A DNA stretch of 46,114 nt from Crenothrix sp. D3 (GTDB taxonomy: Bacteria > Pseudomonadota > Gammaproteobacteria > Methylococcales > Methylomonadaceae): assembly GCA_002134785.1 (NCBI GenBank), contig MBQZ01000020.1, forward strand, positions 1-46,114, written 5' to 3'. Of this stretch, positions 8,365 through 16,912 are shown piece after piece (position 1 is the first letter of the stretch; each line of letters opens with the position of its first letter). The notes beneath the pieces were generated by a model, which was not told where the DNA came from, ran no database searches, and was given only the letters and a program-made list of their open reading frames with translations. A program made the translations under genes and the position numbers.

Positions 8365-9581
8365 CAGCAATTCTCATTATGACCGCCGCCATACATCAAA
8401 CTGACTCAGGGATGCGGATTTCCAAGCCCTCAAGCATGAACTCAAGCATAAGCTGCCAACTTTCAAAGCAGATATAACGAGTCAAAGCGCGAACATCATC
8501 AAAAAACATTTCTCGACTCGAAAGTACTGATCTAAGCAGTTGATAACATTTATCAAACTGTTCAAGTACCATGTGAAATAAAAAAGCTAATAAAATCAAG
8601 GTTGCCAAAACTGAAGACAAATTCTTTTTGCCGTGCCCAAAGTTATGCTCAAAATGATAGCCCTTCGTTTTCAAGGTGTTCTCGTTTTCGATTTTCCAGC
8701 GGCTTCGACCCGCAGCAACCATCTCCAGTACATTATTTTCTGACAGCGGATGATCTGTGACAAAACTGTTGTAATACAGTACCTTGCCGTCATCGCGCAC
8801 GCTTTTCAGCTCGCACCAGTTCACCCGCATTGCATTATCACTGTTACGCAGTGGCAGCTCATTCATGAATCGGTAAGTATCAACTATTCGATGCTTGCCA
8901 TCCCAACGGCTGCGCGTCACCGTGCTAACTTTCCCCATCCGTTCAAAATCCGCCAGCCATTCGTATAACGTGGCGTGCGAATCCCGTTTACAGACCAGAA
9001 TAAAGTGCATAGCTTGTGCTTTAATGGCGGCACAATAAGGCTGATGGCTATATAAATCATCGCCCAAAATCGTGACATTGTGCGCCGACAAGCCTTGCCC
9101 TTCACGCAGTAGCCAACGTTGCGCCGCTGCCAGTTCAGAGTCTTGCTTGGTGTGACCATCTTGCGGAGTTACGAATTCGGGAGCCAAAGGAATCACGTTA
9201 CTTTGCTGAGGCGAAACGATAACGGGCGTAATCGCTTTGTGGCTGTAGCGACAATCCCGTTCGTGAATTCTTGCGTGGAACAGCAGTCACAGTGAATTTT
9301 TTCCGAGGAAAAATACTCAACGCCATCCAGTGCAACCAGTAAACTTCCGTTAAGAACCGTGCTCACCTCGTATTGGCTATTTTTTCCTGTTCTGACATCG
9401 GTCAAATTGGCGAATTTATTTTTAATCATGGCGACCAAAGATTTTTGATTTAATACGGATTCTGGTCTTTTTATGGGGGCAAACGGGAAAGCCATTAGCG
9501 ATAAATTCCTTCACAATTCTGAATAGTGAGCCATAAGATGAGCCATAAGAATAGCGTGTTTTTTCATAATGAGAATTGCTG
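8365..9581 (-). mobile_element. IS4-like insertion sequence, degenerate
   Basis: The 1217-bp element is bounded by perfect 17-base inverted repeats, cagcaattctcattatg at 8365-8381 and its complement at 9565-9581. The single transposase gene inside reads leftward. No obvious direct target duplication flanks it: gcgg on the left, tcta on the right. Its right end falls inside a thioredoxin-like coding sequence, which stops matching its family at 9582. A second, truncated and inverted copy lies at 1127-1378. The transposase is frameshifted and internally deleted, so the element is not autonomous. Confidence 0.88.
8396..9495 (-). pseudogene. IS4-family DDE transposase, frameshifted and internally deleted
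   Basis: Two frames make up one protein. Residues from 9495 to about 9255 give the N-terminus, including LTDVRTGKN and then LVALDGVEYFSSEKIHCDCC. From about 9250 the coding continues in another frame (YSHKAITPVIVSPQQSNVIP) into LGDDLYSHQPYC, SRWKIENENTLKTKGYHFEH and the C-terminus. The catalytic DDE residues are probably the aspartates in ALDG and GDDLYS and the glutamate in KIENE. From memory of the family, about 70-80 residues are missing between RTGKNSQYE and the ALDG motif, where the 'SPSFLAYQR' region should be. Both lesions indicate inactivation. Confidence 0.82.
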
Positions 9582-9987
9582 TCTAAACGCCGACGATATT
9601 GCAGTTCCAAATTCGCGTTATAACCGTACACACCGCGCCGTAGGCTTTCGCGACGGCTTGCGTGTCATCCAACAAATACGGAAAAGGATAATCGTATTGT
9701 ACGGCGAGTCGCTGCATATTTTTGTAAGAGTCTTCTGGGTAGTCTGCCGTATCGTTAGACATAATTGCCACCGAGGCAATACCAAACGCTTGCAGTTCTC
9801 GCGTGTCTCGAAGTATGCGGTCATGGATTGCTTGAACATAAGGGCAATGATTACAGATAAACATCACTAATAGCCCTTTTTCACCCACGCACTGGGCAAG
9901 CGTCCAGCGTTTTCCATCCACACCCAGTAAATCAAAGTCAGGTGCTTTTGTACCAAAATCACACACAGGTGTTTCGCGTAATGCCAT
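9582..9987 (-). pseudogene. Thioredoxin-like (AhpC/TSA-type) gene truncated by the IS
   Basis: The start at 9987 has a good GAGGTTAAT ribosome site. The protein begins ALRETPVCDFGTKAPDFDLLG and contains MFICNHCPYVQAIHDR, a thioredoxin-fold redox site with a CNHCP motif, then MSNDTADYPEDSY and AKAYGAVCT. After AVCT the annotated frame turns to unrelated residues, whereas the next frame gives YGYNANLELQYRRRLDS, the expected continuation. A short deletion (about 13 bases, removing the expected PDFF) therefore shifted the frame. The IS then removes everything after residue ~140 of an expected ~180. No C-terminus is found beyond the IS. Confidence 0.85.
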
Positions 9988-10077
9988 ATTAACCTCACAT
10001 TAAGAATAAAATTGAACCCGCTTAGATTATTTCATGCCAAAATAGTACGAGTATTTTAGACCTTAAATCAGGAAATT

Positions 10078-10998
10078 ATGAAAATTGCTATTTTATCGCG
10101 TAACGCTAAATTATATTCAACGGCACGTTTAGTTGAAGCGGCGCAAGCACGCGGTCATGAAGTACGAGTGCTGGATGTGCTGCGTTGTTATATGAATATT
10201 ACCTCGCACAATCCGTCTATTCATTATCGAGGCGAAGATTTAACGGGTTTTGATGCCGTTATACCGCGCATCGGGGCATCAGTCACGTTTTACGGCACAG
10301 CGGTATTGCGCCAATTTGAAATGATGAATGTCCTGCCGTTAAATGAATCGGTTGCCATCTCACGGTCTAGGGATAAATTGCGCTCTATTCAATTGCTGGC
10401 TAGAAAAGGCATAGGCTTACCTGTCACAGGGTTTGCTAATAATCCCGATGATATTGAAGATTTAATTGCCCAAGTCGGTGGTGCGCCGTTGGTGATTAAA
10501 TTATTGCAAGGTACACAAGGCATTGGTGTGGTGTTAGCAGAAACCCATAATGCCGCTGAAAGTGTCATTCAAGCCTTTATGGGTTTGAACGCTAACATCA
10601 TGGTGCAAGAATTTATTAAAGAAGCCAACGGCAGTGATATTCGCTGTTTTGTGGTCGGTGATAAAGTGGTTGCTGCGATGAAACGCCAAGGCAAAAAAGG
10701 CGAATTTCGCTCTAATTTACACCGTGGAGGTTCGGCTGAATTAATTCGCTTAACCCCAGAAGAACGCTCAACGGCAATCCGCGCCGCAAGAATTATGGGG
10801 CTGAATGTCTGTGGTGTCGATTTGCTCCGTTCTAATCATGGCCCTGTGGTCATGGAAGTCAATTCCTCCCCTGGTTTACAAGGCATAGAAGAAACCAGTG
10901 GCAAAGACATTGCTGATTTGATGATTCAATTTATAGAAAAACGCTTTGAGACCTCAGAAACTGCCAAAGATAAGACGCGAACACGCGGCAAGGGATAA
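10078..10998 (+). CDS. rimK: ATP-grasp ligase RimK (ribosomal protein S6 modification)
   Basis: The 306-residue ATP-grasp enzyme adds glutamate residues to the C-terminus of ribosomal protein S6 in E. coli. Visible features are [20 protein letters not shown] at the N-terminus, the [10 protein letters not shown] segment, the ATP-binding [19 protein letters not shown] near 137-155, [15 protein letters not shown], the glycine-rich [12 protein letters not shown], and the metal site [15 protein letters not shown] near 260. The C-terminal tail is basic (KTRTRGKG). It starts after an AGGA site and is followed three bases later by the SemiSWEET gene. Divergent promoters probably lie between it and the broken thioredoxin-like gene. 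Confidence 0.95.
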   Translation: MKIAILSRNAKLYSTARLVEAAQARGHEVRVLDVLRCYMNITSHNPSIHYRGEDLTGFDAVIPRIGASVTFYGTAVLRQFEMMNVLPLNESVAISRSRDKLRSIQLLARKGIGLPVTGFANNPDDIEDLIAQVGGAPLVIKLLQGTQGIGVVLAETHNAAESVIQAFMGLNANIMVQEFIKEANGSDIRCFVVGDKVVAAMKRQGKKGEFRSNLHRGGSAELIRLTPEERSTAIRAARIMGLNVCGVDLLRSNHGPVVMEVNSSPGLQGIEETSGKDIADLMIQFIEKRFETSETAKDKTRTRGKG

Positions 10999-11001
10999 AT
11001 T

Positions 11002-11283
11002 ATGATTATTACCCCTGAGATTATCGACATCATCGGATATATTTCTGCCTCACTCACCACCGCCTCCTTTCTGCCACAAGTTATTCATACCCTAAAAACC
11101 AGAAACACGAAGTCGCTGTCACTCAGTATGTACACGCTGTTTACCCTAGGTGTACTTGGCTGGCTTATTTACGGGATTTTTATTGGGAATAAAGTCATCG
11201 TGATTGCCAATAGCATCACCCTCTTATTGGCGACATCCATACTGGTTTTTAAAATTTACAATGTACTGACTCACAAAGAATAA
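11002..11283 (+). CDS. SemiSWEET-type PQ-loop membrane protein
   Basis: The 93-residue protein has three hydrophobic helices, and the first carries the PQ motif (ASFLPQVIHTLKTRNTKSLS). This is the signature of bacterial SemiSWEET sugar facilitators, which work as homodimers. The second helix (YTLFTLGVLGWLIYGIF) and third (VIVIANSITLLLATSILVF) have the expected spacing, with an asparagine in the third helix like that lining the sugar pocket. It lies between rimK and fbp with gaps of 3 and 12 bp, so it is almost certainly in one transcript with both. The transported sugar is unknown. Confidence 0.88.
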   Translation: MIITPEIIDIIGYISASLTTASFLPQVIHTLKTRNTKSLSLSMYTLFTLGVLGWLIYGIFIGNKVIVIANSITLLLATSILVFKIYNVLTHKE

Positions 11284-11295
11284 CGGAGCAACCAG

Positions 11296-12300
11296 ATGAC
11301 TAACAAAATAACCTTAACGCAGTTCATTATCGAACAGCAACGCAGTTTGCCTGCCGCTTCGGGTACATTTACCCTGCTGCTGAATAATATTGTCACGGCG
11401 TGTAAAGAAATATCCCATCTTGTTAATCGCGGTGATTTGGTGGGTGTATTAGGCAGTGCTGAATCCGAAAATGTGCAAGGTGAAGTGCAGAAAAAATTAG
11501 ACATTATCACCCACGACATTATGGTCAATGCCTTGAATTGGACAGGGCATTTGGCGGGGATGGCATCGGAAGAAATCGACGACATTATTCAAATCCCAGC
11601 GCAATACCCAAAAGGTAATTATCTGGTGTTATTTGATCCCTTAGATGGTTCGTCCAATATTGATGTCAACATGACGGTGGGAACAATTTTTTCTATTCTG
11701 CACTGCCCCGAAGGCATAACACCGACAGAAGCCGATTTTTTGCGTCAAGGTACAGAGCAAGTGTGTGCGGGTTTTGTGTTGTATGGCCCGTCAACCATGT
11801 TGATTTTAACCACAGGGCAAGGCGTGAATGCGTTTACATTGGATCAAGATATTGGCGAATTTATTTTGACTCATCCTGAAATAAAAATCCCCGAAGATAC
11901 CCAAGAATTCGCCATTAATATGTCTAACCAACGTTTTTGGCAACCGCCTGTGCAGCGTTATGTGACTGAATGCGTACAAGGCACGGACGGTGTGCGCGAG
12001 AAAGATTTTAATATGCGCTGGATTGCGTCCTTAGTCGCTGAAGTGTATCGAATCCTCACGCGTGGCGGCGTATTCATGTATCCCTTAGATACGCGTGACC
12101 CCAGCAAAACAGGCAGATTACGACTGATGTATGAAGCCAATCCAATGGCGTTTATTATTGAGCAAGCAGGTGGCGCGTGTTCCACAGGACGCGAACGTAT
12201 ACTGGACATTAAACCCACTGGCATTCATCAACGTGTGCCGCTGATATTGGGTTCAAAAAATGAAGTAGAGCGAATAGTTGCGTATCACTTACCTACTTGA
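11296..12300 (+). CDS. fbp: Fructose-1,6-bisphosphatase, class I
   Basis: The 334-residue enzyme hydrolyses fructose 1,6-bisphosphate in gluconeogenesis (or the Calvin cycle where present). The metal and substrate motifs are clear: [10 protein letters not shown] near 90, [14 protein letters not shown] near 113-126, and the C-terminal [20 protein letters not shown] followed by [19 protein letters not shown]. Length and order match class I bacterial enzymes. A GGAG site lies 8 bases before the ATG. It is the last gene of the rimK unit and is followed directly by a strong hairpin. Confidence 0.97.
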   Translation: MTNKITLTQFIIEQQRSLPAASGTFTLLLNNIVTACKEISHLVNRGDLVGVLGSAESENVQGEVQKKLDIITHDIMVNALNWTGHLAGMASEEIDDIIQIPAQYPKGNYLVLFDPLDGSSNIDVNMTVGTIFSILHCPEGITPTEADFLRQGTEQVCAGFVLYGPSTMLILTTGQGVNAFTLDQDIGEFILTHPEIKIPEDTQEFAINMSNQRFWQPPVQRYVTECVQGTDGVREKDFNMRWIASLVAEVYRILTRGGVFMYPLDTRDPSKTGRLRLMYEANPMAFIIEQAGGACSTGRERILDIKPTGIHQRVPLILGSKNEVERIVAYHLPT

Positions 12301-12302
12301 TG

Positions 12303-12332
12303 TTACGCATAAGAAAATTTTCTTGTGCGTAA
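12303..12332 (+). terminator. Hairpin after fbp
   Basis: A 30-base inverted repeat starts two bases after the fbp stop. The arms ttacgcataagaaaa and ttttcttgtgcgtaa pair over their whole length with one G-T wobble. It could end the rimK-fbp transcript, but no clear U-run follows, so termination may need Rho or the hairpin may only protect the 3' end. Confidence 0.6.
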
Positions 12333-12334
12333 TA

Positions 12335-12447
12335 GGGTAGCGGGTTAAATTTGGAGTTAAAAAGCTTTAGCTTTTTATGAATCGCCAATAGCTAAAGCTA
12401 TTGGACTCCTGATAAGTCTGTTAAATAACAGATTTAACCCACTACCC
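12335..12447. repeat. 113-bp MITE-like unit with three internal palindromes
   Basis: The outer arms gggtagcgggttaaat (12335-12350) and its complement with one mismatch (12432-12447) enclose three further perfect palindromes at 12358-12377, 12385-12404 and 12417-12432. Each has an 'aa' or 'tt' centre. It carries no gene and forms the breakpoint of the CobW-type remnant next door, which suggests a small non-autonomous insertion. Confidence 0.7.
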
Positions 12448-12551
12448 GTAATATCAGTCAGTAATTGATTGAGTTGTGTCGTTTTACCACGCCCTAAAAA
12501 GCCACTAATAATAATGACGGGGATTTGTTCGATGAGCCTTGCTGATTTCAT
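12448..12551 (-). pseudogene. N-terminal remnant of a CobW/G3E-type GTPase
   Basis: The minus strand from the ATG at 12551 encodes about 34 residues, MKSARLIEQIPVIIISGFLG then RGKTTQLNQLLTD. This is the P-loop (GFLGRGKTT) that opens CobW/G3E metallochaperone GTPases, with Arg replacing the usual Ala. Homology then stops at the edge of the palindromic unit, and a stop codon follows 17 codons later. It starts five bases after the protease gene stop on the same strand, so it was once the next gene of that operon. Confidence 0.72.
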
Positions 12552-12556
12552 TACAA

Positions 12557-14950
12557 TTACGCGCCAGCTTCCTCTTTGTCATCATCATCGTCATCTTCCA
12601 GTTCAGCGATTTCTTTTAAGCGCGAAATGGCTTTAAAGTTAATGCTGTCTTCTGGGTAGTTACCAGCTTCATCCATCACGCCTACCGTTTTCCCTGTGAG
12701 CAGTTCTAGGGTTTCATTGACCGTAGACACCGCGTAGACGGCAAATAAACCCTCGGCAACGGCATCAATGACTTCTTGTTTTAACATTAAATTGCGTTTG
12801 TTAGCCGCTGGAATAATAACCGCGTGTTGCCCGTTTAAGCCGCGTGCTTTACAGAGGCGAAAAAAGCCTTCGATTTTTTCATTCACGCCGCCGATAGCTT
12901 GCACTTCGCCATATTGGTTAATTGAGCCTGTGATAGCAAAACCTTGTTTAATGGGTGTGTGAGTGAGCGCAGAAATCAAACAACACAGTTCAGCCAGTGA
13001 CGCGCTGTCACCGTCGATGTAGCTGTAGGATTGTTCAATGGCGATACTGGCGGAGATGGCTAAGGGAAATTGTTGAGCGTAAAAATGCCCAAGATAGCCT
13101 GTTAAAATCAGTACGCCTTTGGAATGTATGGATTGCCCTAATTCAGCTTCGCGTTCTATATCAACAATACCGCGTGATCCAGGGTAAACCGTGGTAGTAA
13201 TACGCGCAGGTGCGCCAAAACTACTGCCGCCGATTTCTAACACCGTTAAGCCGTTGATTTTCCCGACTGCCGCGCCTTCAGTATCAATCAGCACTGTGCC
13301 GTCGAGCATTTCATCGAGTATCGCTTGTGACAATCTGCCGTTGCGGTATTCACGCGCGGTCAGGGCTGCGTCAACGTGCTTTTTATCAATTTCATCATCC
13401 TGCGCTTGCTGACAAAACAAATTAGCTTCACCAATAATTTCCAGTGAATCATTAATGCGAGCAGAGAATTGTTGTTGGTTTTCTGATAATCGGCAACTGT
13501 GTTCTATCAAGCCGACAATCGCGGCTTGTGTTAATGGTTTCGCGCCTGAATCGGCAGCTTGTTTAATCATCACCGCAATAAAACCCTGCGTGGATTCCTG
13601 CGTGCGGGGAATAGTATTATCAAAATCAGCGAGAATTTTAAACATCTCGTTAAACTCATGGTCCAAGTCTTCTAGCAAATAATAAGTGTCGGGTGATCCG
13701 ACGAGTATTACTTTAACTTTCAGCGGAATGACTTCGGGTTTAAGGGTAATCGTATTCACGCCGAACTCAGAATAAGGCGATTCAATTTCAATATACCCCG
13801 ATTGCAACGCCCTCTTTAAACCTTCCCACACAAACGGATAGGTCAATAATTTTTCGGCATCGAGAATTAAATAACCGCCGTTGGCTTTGTGCAATGATCC
13901 TGCACAAATTTTGCGATAACTAGTGACTAATGTGCCTTGATCGCTGACATATTCGATACGTCCGAACAGATTTTGATAAGTGGGATGCGGTTCAAAAATA
14001 ATCGGCGCACCGTTTTCGTGCTTGTTATCCACCAAAATAGTGGGCGCGTACTGCTCAGTTAATAGGCTACGCTTGTTGTTGGTTTCACGCGGTTCAAGGC
14101 GGGTGGGCATTAGATAATCGGCGATAGTATTATCAAGATTTTTCTTAATTTCAGCCAAATAAGTAATGACATCATCAATGTTTTGATAGGTTTTATTCAG
14201 TTCTGCAAATAATGGCTCGATGGCGATATGAATAGTATCATTGTCTAATTGTTTGGTTTTTTCCACCAAATTTCTACGCCACTGCGGCAGTTCCAATAAT
14301 ACCTCACTCAAATAGTCTTCGAGTTGTTCAACGTGCTGGTGAAATTGTTCACGTTCAGGCTGAGGTAACTGGGTAAACTGCTCTTCATTCAGGGTTTTAT
14401 TGTCACAAATCGGCGCGAAAGTAATGGTGTCATTGTCGCGAAATACCGCAATGCTCAAGGTTTGAGCTTTTTTATCCACCAAATCAATTGCACTGTTATA
14501 GGCTTGACTGAGTTGGCGTTCTAAAGCAGATTTTTTTTGTTGATACGCAGGACTTTCAAATGCGGCTGGAAAGGTAGCAAGCAAATCATCACACATTTTC
14601 TCAATGGATTTACTAAAGGTTTGTGCGTATTCGGCAGGTAATTCAATCGCAATCGGCTCTCTGGGGTTATCAAAGTTATCCACATAGGCATAAGAAGACG
14701 GTGCGGGTAAGGTATGTGCTAAGGTATTTAAATGGTTAGTAATCAGCGACACTCGACCCAAACCTGAATCGCCCATCACAAAAATGTTATAACCCGCATT
14801 AGGCATAGCCACACCAAATGCCAACGCTGACCGCGCTCTGTCTTGCCCTAACAGCGTATTTTGCAAACGCGGGGCAGGCGGGAATTCAAACCCTGTTAAA
14901 TCAATGTGTAATTTGAGTGACTCAATGGGTAGTTTTAAGGGGGTAGACAT
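12557..14950 (-). CDS. Lon-like ATP-dependent protease (AAA_32/Lon_C type)
   Basis: The product of about 797 residues has an N-terminal AAA module and a C-terminal Lon serine-lysine protease domain. The nucleotide loop is MGDSGLGRVSLI, with Arg where classical Walker A has Lys; to my knowledge this substitution is common in this family. A middle region with coiled-coil character and a second AAA part (YLILDAEKLLTYPFVWEGLKR) follow. The protease domain has GDSASLAELCC (catalytic Ser), then QAIGGVNEKIEGFF with the Lys. The tail ends in an acidic run of six Asp. I prefer the ATG at 14950 (MSTPLKLPIESL) because the longer reading needs a TTG and runs into the divergent promoter region. Confidence 0.92.
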   Translation of the reverse strand: MSTPLKLPIESLKLHIDLTGFEFPPAPRLQNTLLGQDRARSALAFGVAMPNAGYNIFVMGDSGLGRVSLITNHLNTLAHTLPAPSSYAYVDNFDNPREPIAIELPAEYAQTFSKSIEKMCDDLLATFPAAFESPAYQQKKSALERQLSQAYNSAIDLVDKKAQTLSIAVFRDNDTITFAPICDNKTLNEEQFTQLPQPEREQFHQHVEQLEDYLSEVLLELPQWRRNLVEKTKQLDNDTIHIAIEPLFAELNKTYQNIDDVITYLAEIKKNLDNTIADYLMPTRLEPRETNNKRSLLTEQYAPTILVDNKHENGAPIIFEPHPTYQNLFGRIEYVSDQGTLVTSYRKICAGSLHKANGGYLILDAEKLLTYPFVWEGLKRALQSGYIEIESPYSEFGVNTITLKPEVIPLKVKVILVGSPDTYYLLEDLDHEFNEMFKILADFDNTIPRTQESTQGFIAVMIKQAADSGAKPLTQAAIVGLIEHSCRLSENQQQFSARINDSLEIIGEANLFCQQAQDDEIDKKHVDAALTAREYRNGRLSQAILDEMLDGTVLIDTEGAAVGKINGLTVLEIGGSSFGAPARITTTVYPGSRGIVDIEREAELGQSIHSKGVLILTGYLGHFYAQQFPLAISASIAIEQSYSYIDGDSASLAELCCLISALTHTPIKQGFAITGSINQYGEVQAIGGVNEKIEGFFRLCKARGLNGQHAVIIPAANKRNLMLKQEVIDAVAEGLFAVYAVSTVNETLELLTGKTVGVMDEAGNYPEDSINFKAISRLKEIAELEDDDDDDKEEAGA

Positions 14951-15112
14951 GAATAGAAAAAGGCTAAGGGCTGAATAAAGCGTGGATTTTAGCATTTTTA
15001 CGCAGGGCTTTCTTGCATTACCCAGTTTCAAGGGTTTGTGCTACCCTTTCCTAACACGCTTAGTGGCATTGCCAATCAAATAGAGCCTTTTTTATTTAGT
15101 GGAGTAAAAATC

Positions 15113-16912
15113 ATGACCAGAAACGCAACCATTTATGATATTTGTGATCGACCTGTGCTTGACGGAGACTGCGCCACTGAATCAGGGCGCAATCTTCGAT
15201 TTGCCTACAAGAAGCTGCTTGGACACCCTGCCCTGAAGTATTTACTTTTAAAGTGGTGCTACCTGCCCTTAACAGAACTATCTGTTTATCAAGCGATGAT
15301 GCACAACGCCATGCAGGCAAGCCCTGATAATTGGCAAGATCCTCAATGGATAGCAACCACTTTTCGCCCGTTGGCACAACTCCTCGATAGCATCGAAAAT
15401 CCCCGTTGGCAACAACGCGAAAAAGCTGAGCAAGTCACTGTCGAACTGACGAAAACCCAGATGGAGACCCTAATTGATAGCTGTCTGCATGATATTTTTC
15501 GCGTGTGGGATAAGGATAAAAAAGACCCGTGGTTTCCAGTGGCGGCGCAGGTTGAGTTATCGGGCGATGACCATACTGACGGTGACAACTTTATCAATGT
15601 ATTACAGGGACTGGGGTCACAGGAATACAAAAATATCACGGTATTGTTCGCGTTAATACGCTGCTTTTTAATGAGCAATCCACGTCTTCGTAGACTGATC
15701 CGCAGACCTTATATCGGTATTTCTGAGCCGATGACTTCTTCTTTTACTTGGCTTTGGCACAGAATCGCTTTTTCTGATGTGAATTTTTTTGAACATTTGC
15801 TGGTATTTTTAGAGTCTGATACGACGCACAAGCAATATTATGAACGTATTATCCCGATTTTGGAGAATCTGCTGCGCTATTGTGTGTGTACCAGTCGGGA
15901 ATGGCTGGAGACACCCAATAATCACACTCAACACCCTGCAATCACCTGTTTACCAAAAGACGCTGACGGCAAACCGTTGTGCAGGCTTTCAGAAGAAACG
16001 TGGCAAAAGAAACGAGATCTTGGTTTTGGTGATTACGTTCCCGATACCGATACCACTTTTCTCACCTTGGCAATGGCAAAAAAGTGGCTGGATTTCGTGC
16101 AGAAAGAACAGTTGTCAGTGGATAAAGTGCTACTTGAAGAATGCGAATCACTGTTGAATTACCCGTGGGTAGAAATTATTAGTGAGTATCAGGTCGGCGG
16201 CAACTACGCTTCCAATCCACCTACCATTCACATCACCAAGCCACTGGATTACCAAGGCGCGGTGCCAATCTGGTTCGACAAAACTTTCAAGAATGCCGAT
16301 GGTCGGATAATTCGAGAAATGCTGGGCAACGAAATTTGCCCCGGCCACAATATGGACATCCTCGATTCTATTCTGCTTAATCGAAAACAGTGGAGGGCTT
16401 TAGAGGGTGAAAACCTGCTCTTTTTACATCGGCTACTCGATTTTCATCATCGCGCTTTTATCAGCGGTAATTTCCGTCATGAAACCGCTTTGAAATATTA
16501 TTTACCCGAAATTTATACCTACTATCTGGGGCGGATGTACCAGACTTATTTGACGCTCAGTGAATCAGAAAAACACAGACTTGACCCTGAACATAAAATT
16601 GAGAGTATGCGCCAGATAGCTCTACAGTATTGCAAAGACGAACTAATCGGCTATTCCCTGAATGCCTTCGATGCCGCGCTGGCAGTTTCCGCACTGGTGC
16701 TGTTGGAATATGAACCGAAACACGATGGCGTTATTGCCACTGGACTCAAAGTAATGCGTGACGCAGCAGGAGAAGGCAAACATGGGCATCCTTACCACGC
16801 TTATGAATGGAACCGTATGCGTCACCCAACCCGAATTTTGATTGGTAGCGAAGTATCAACCTCATTGTTTGTGCTGAGAGCGTGCAGTGTAGCGATGCGT
16901 TATCTTTACTAA
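15113..16912 (+). CDS. Uncharacterised 599-residue protein
   Basis: I do not recognise this family. I choose the ATG at 15113 (MTRNATIYDICDRPVLDGDC) because a GGAG site lies 8 bases upstream; the longer frame would need a GTG and has none. No signal peptide or membrane segment is visible and the protein is rich in Trp, Tyr and His. Features include YVPDTDTTFLTLAMAKKWLD near the middle, PGHNMDILDSILLN, and the C-terminal GKHGHPYHAYEWNRMRHPT followed by IGSEVSTSLFVLRACSV. The spacing of these segments faintly recalls alpha/alpha-toroid proteins such as terpene-cyclase-like folds (DxDTT), but this is only a guess. It is divergent from the protease gene. Confidence 0.8.
   Translation: MTRNATIYDICDRPVLDGDCATESGRNLRFAYKKLLGHPALKYLLLKWCYLPLTELSVYQAMMHNAMQASPDNWQDPQWIATTFRPLAQLLDSIENPRWQQREKAEQVTVELTKTQMETLIDSCLHDIFRVWDKDKKDPWFPVAAQVELSGDDHTDGDNFINVLQGLGSQEYKNITVLFALIRCFLMSNPRLRRLIRRPYIGISEPMTSSFTWLWHRIAFSDVNFFEHLLVFLESDTTHKQYYERIIPILENLLRYCVCTSREWLETPNNHTQHPAITCLPKDADGKPLCRLSEETWQKKRDLGFGDYVPDTDTTFLTLAMAKKWLDFVQKEQLSVDKVLLEECESLLNYPWVEIISEYQVGGNYASNPPTIHITKPLDYQGAVPIWFDKTFKNADGRIIREMLGNEICPGHNMDILDSILLNRKQWRALEGENLLFLHRLLDFHHRAFISGNFRHETALKYYLPEIYTYYLGRMYQTYLTLSESEKHRLDPEHKIESMRQIALQYCKDELIGYSLNAFDAALAVSALVLLEYEPKHDGVIATGLKVMRDAAGEGKHGHPYHAYEWNRMRHPTRILIGSEVSTSLFVLRACSVAMRYLY

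Noticed and set aside
9526-9870. 114-codon plus-strand frame across the IS end
   Set aside because: It spans the junction of the IS and the thioredoxin-like gene on the antisense strand, so it cannot be an ancestral gene.
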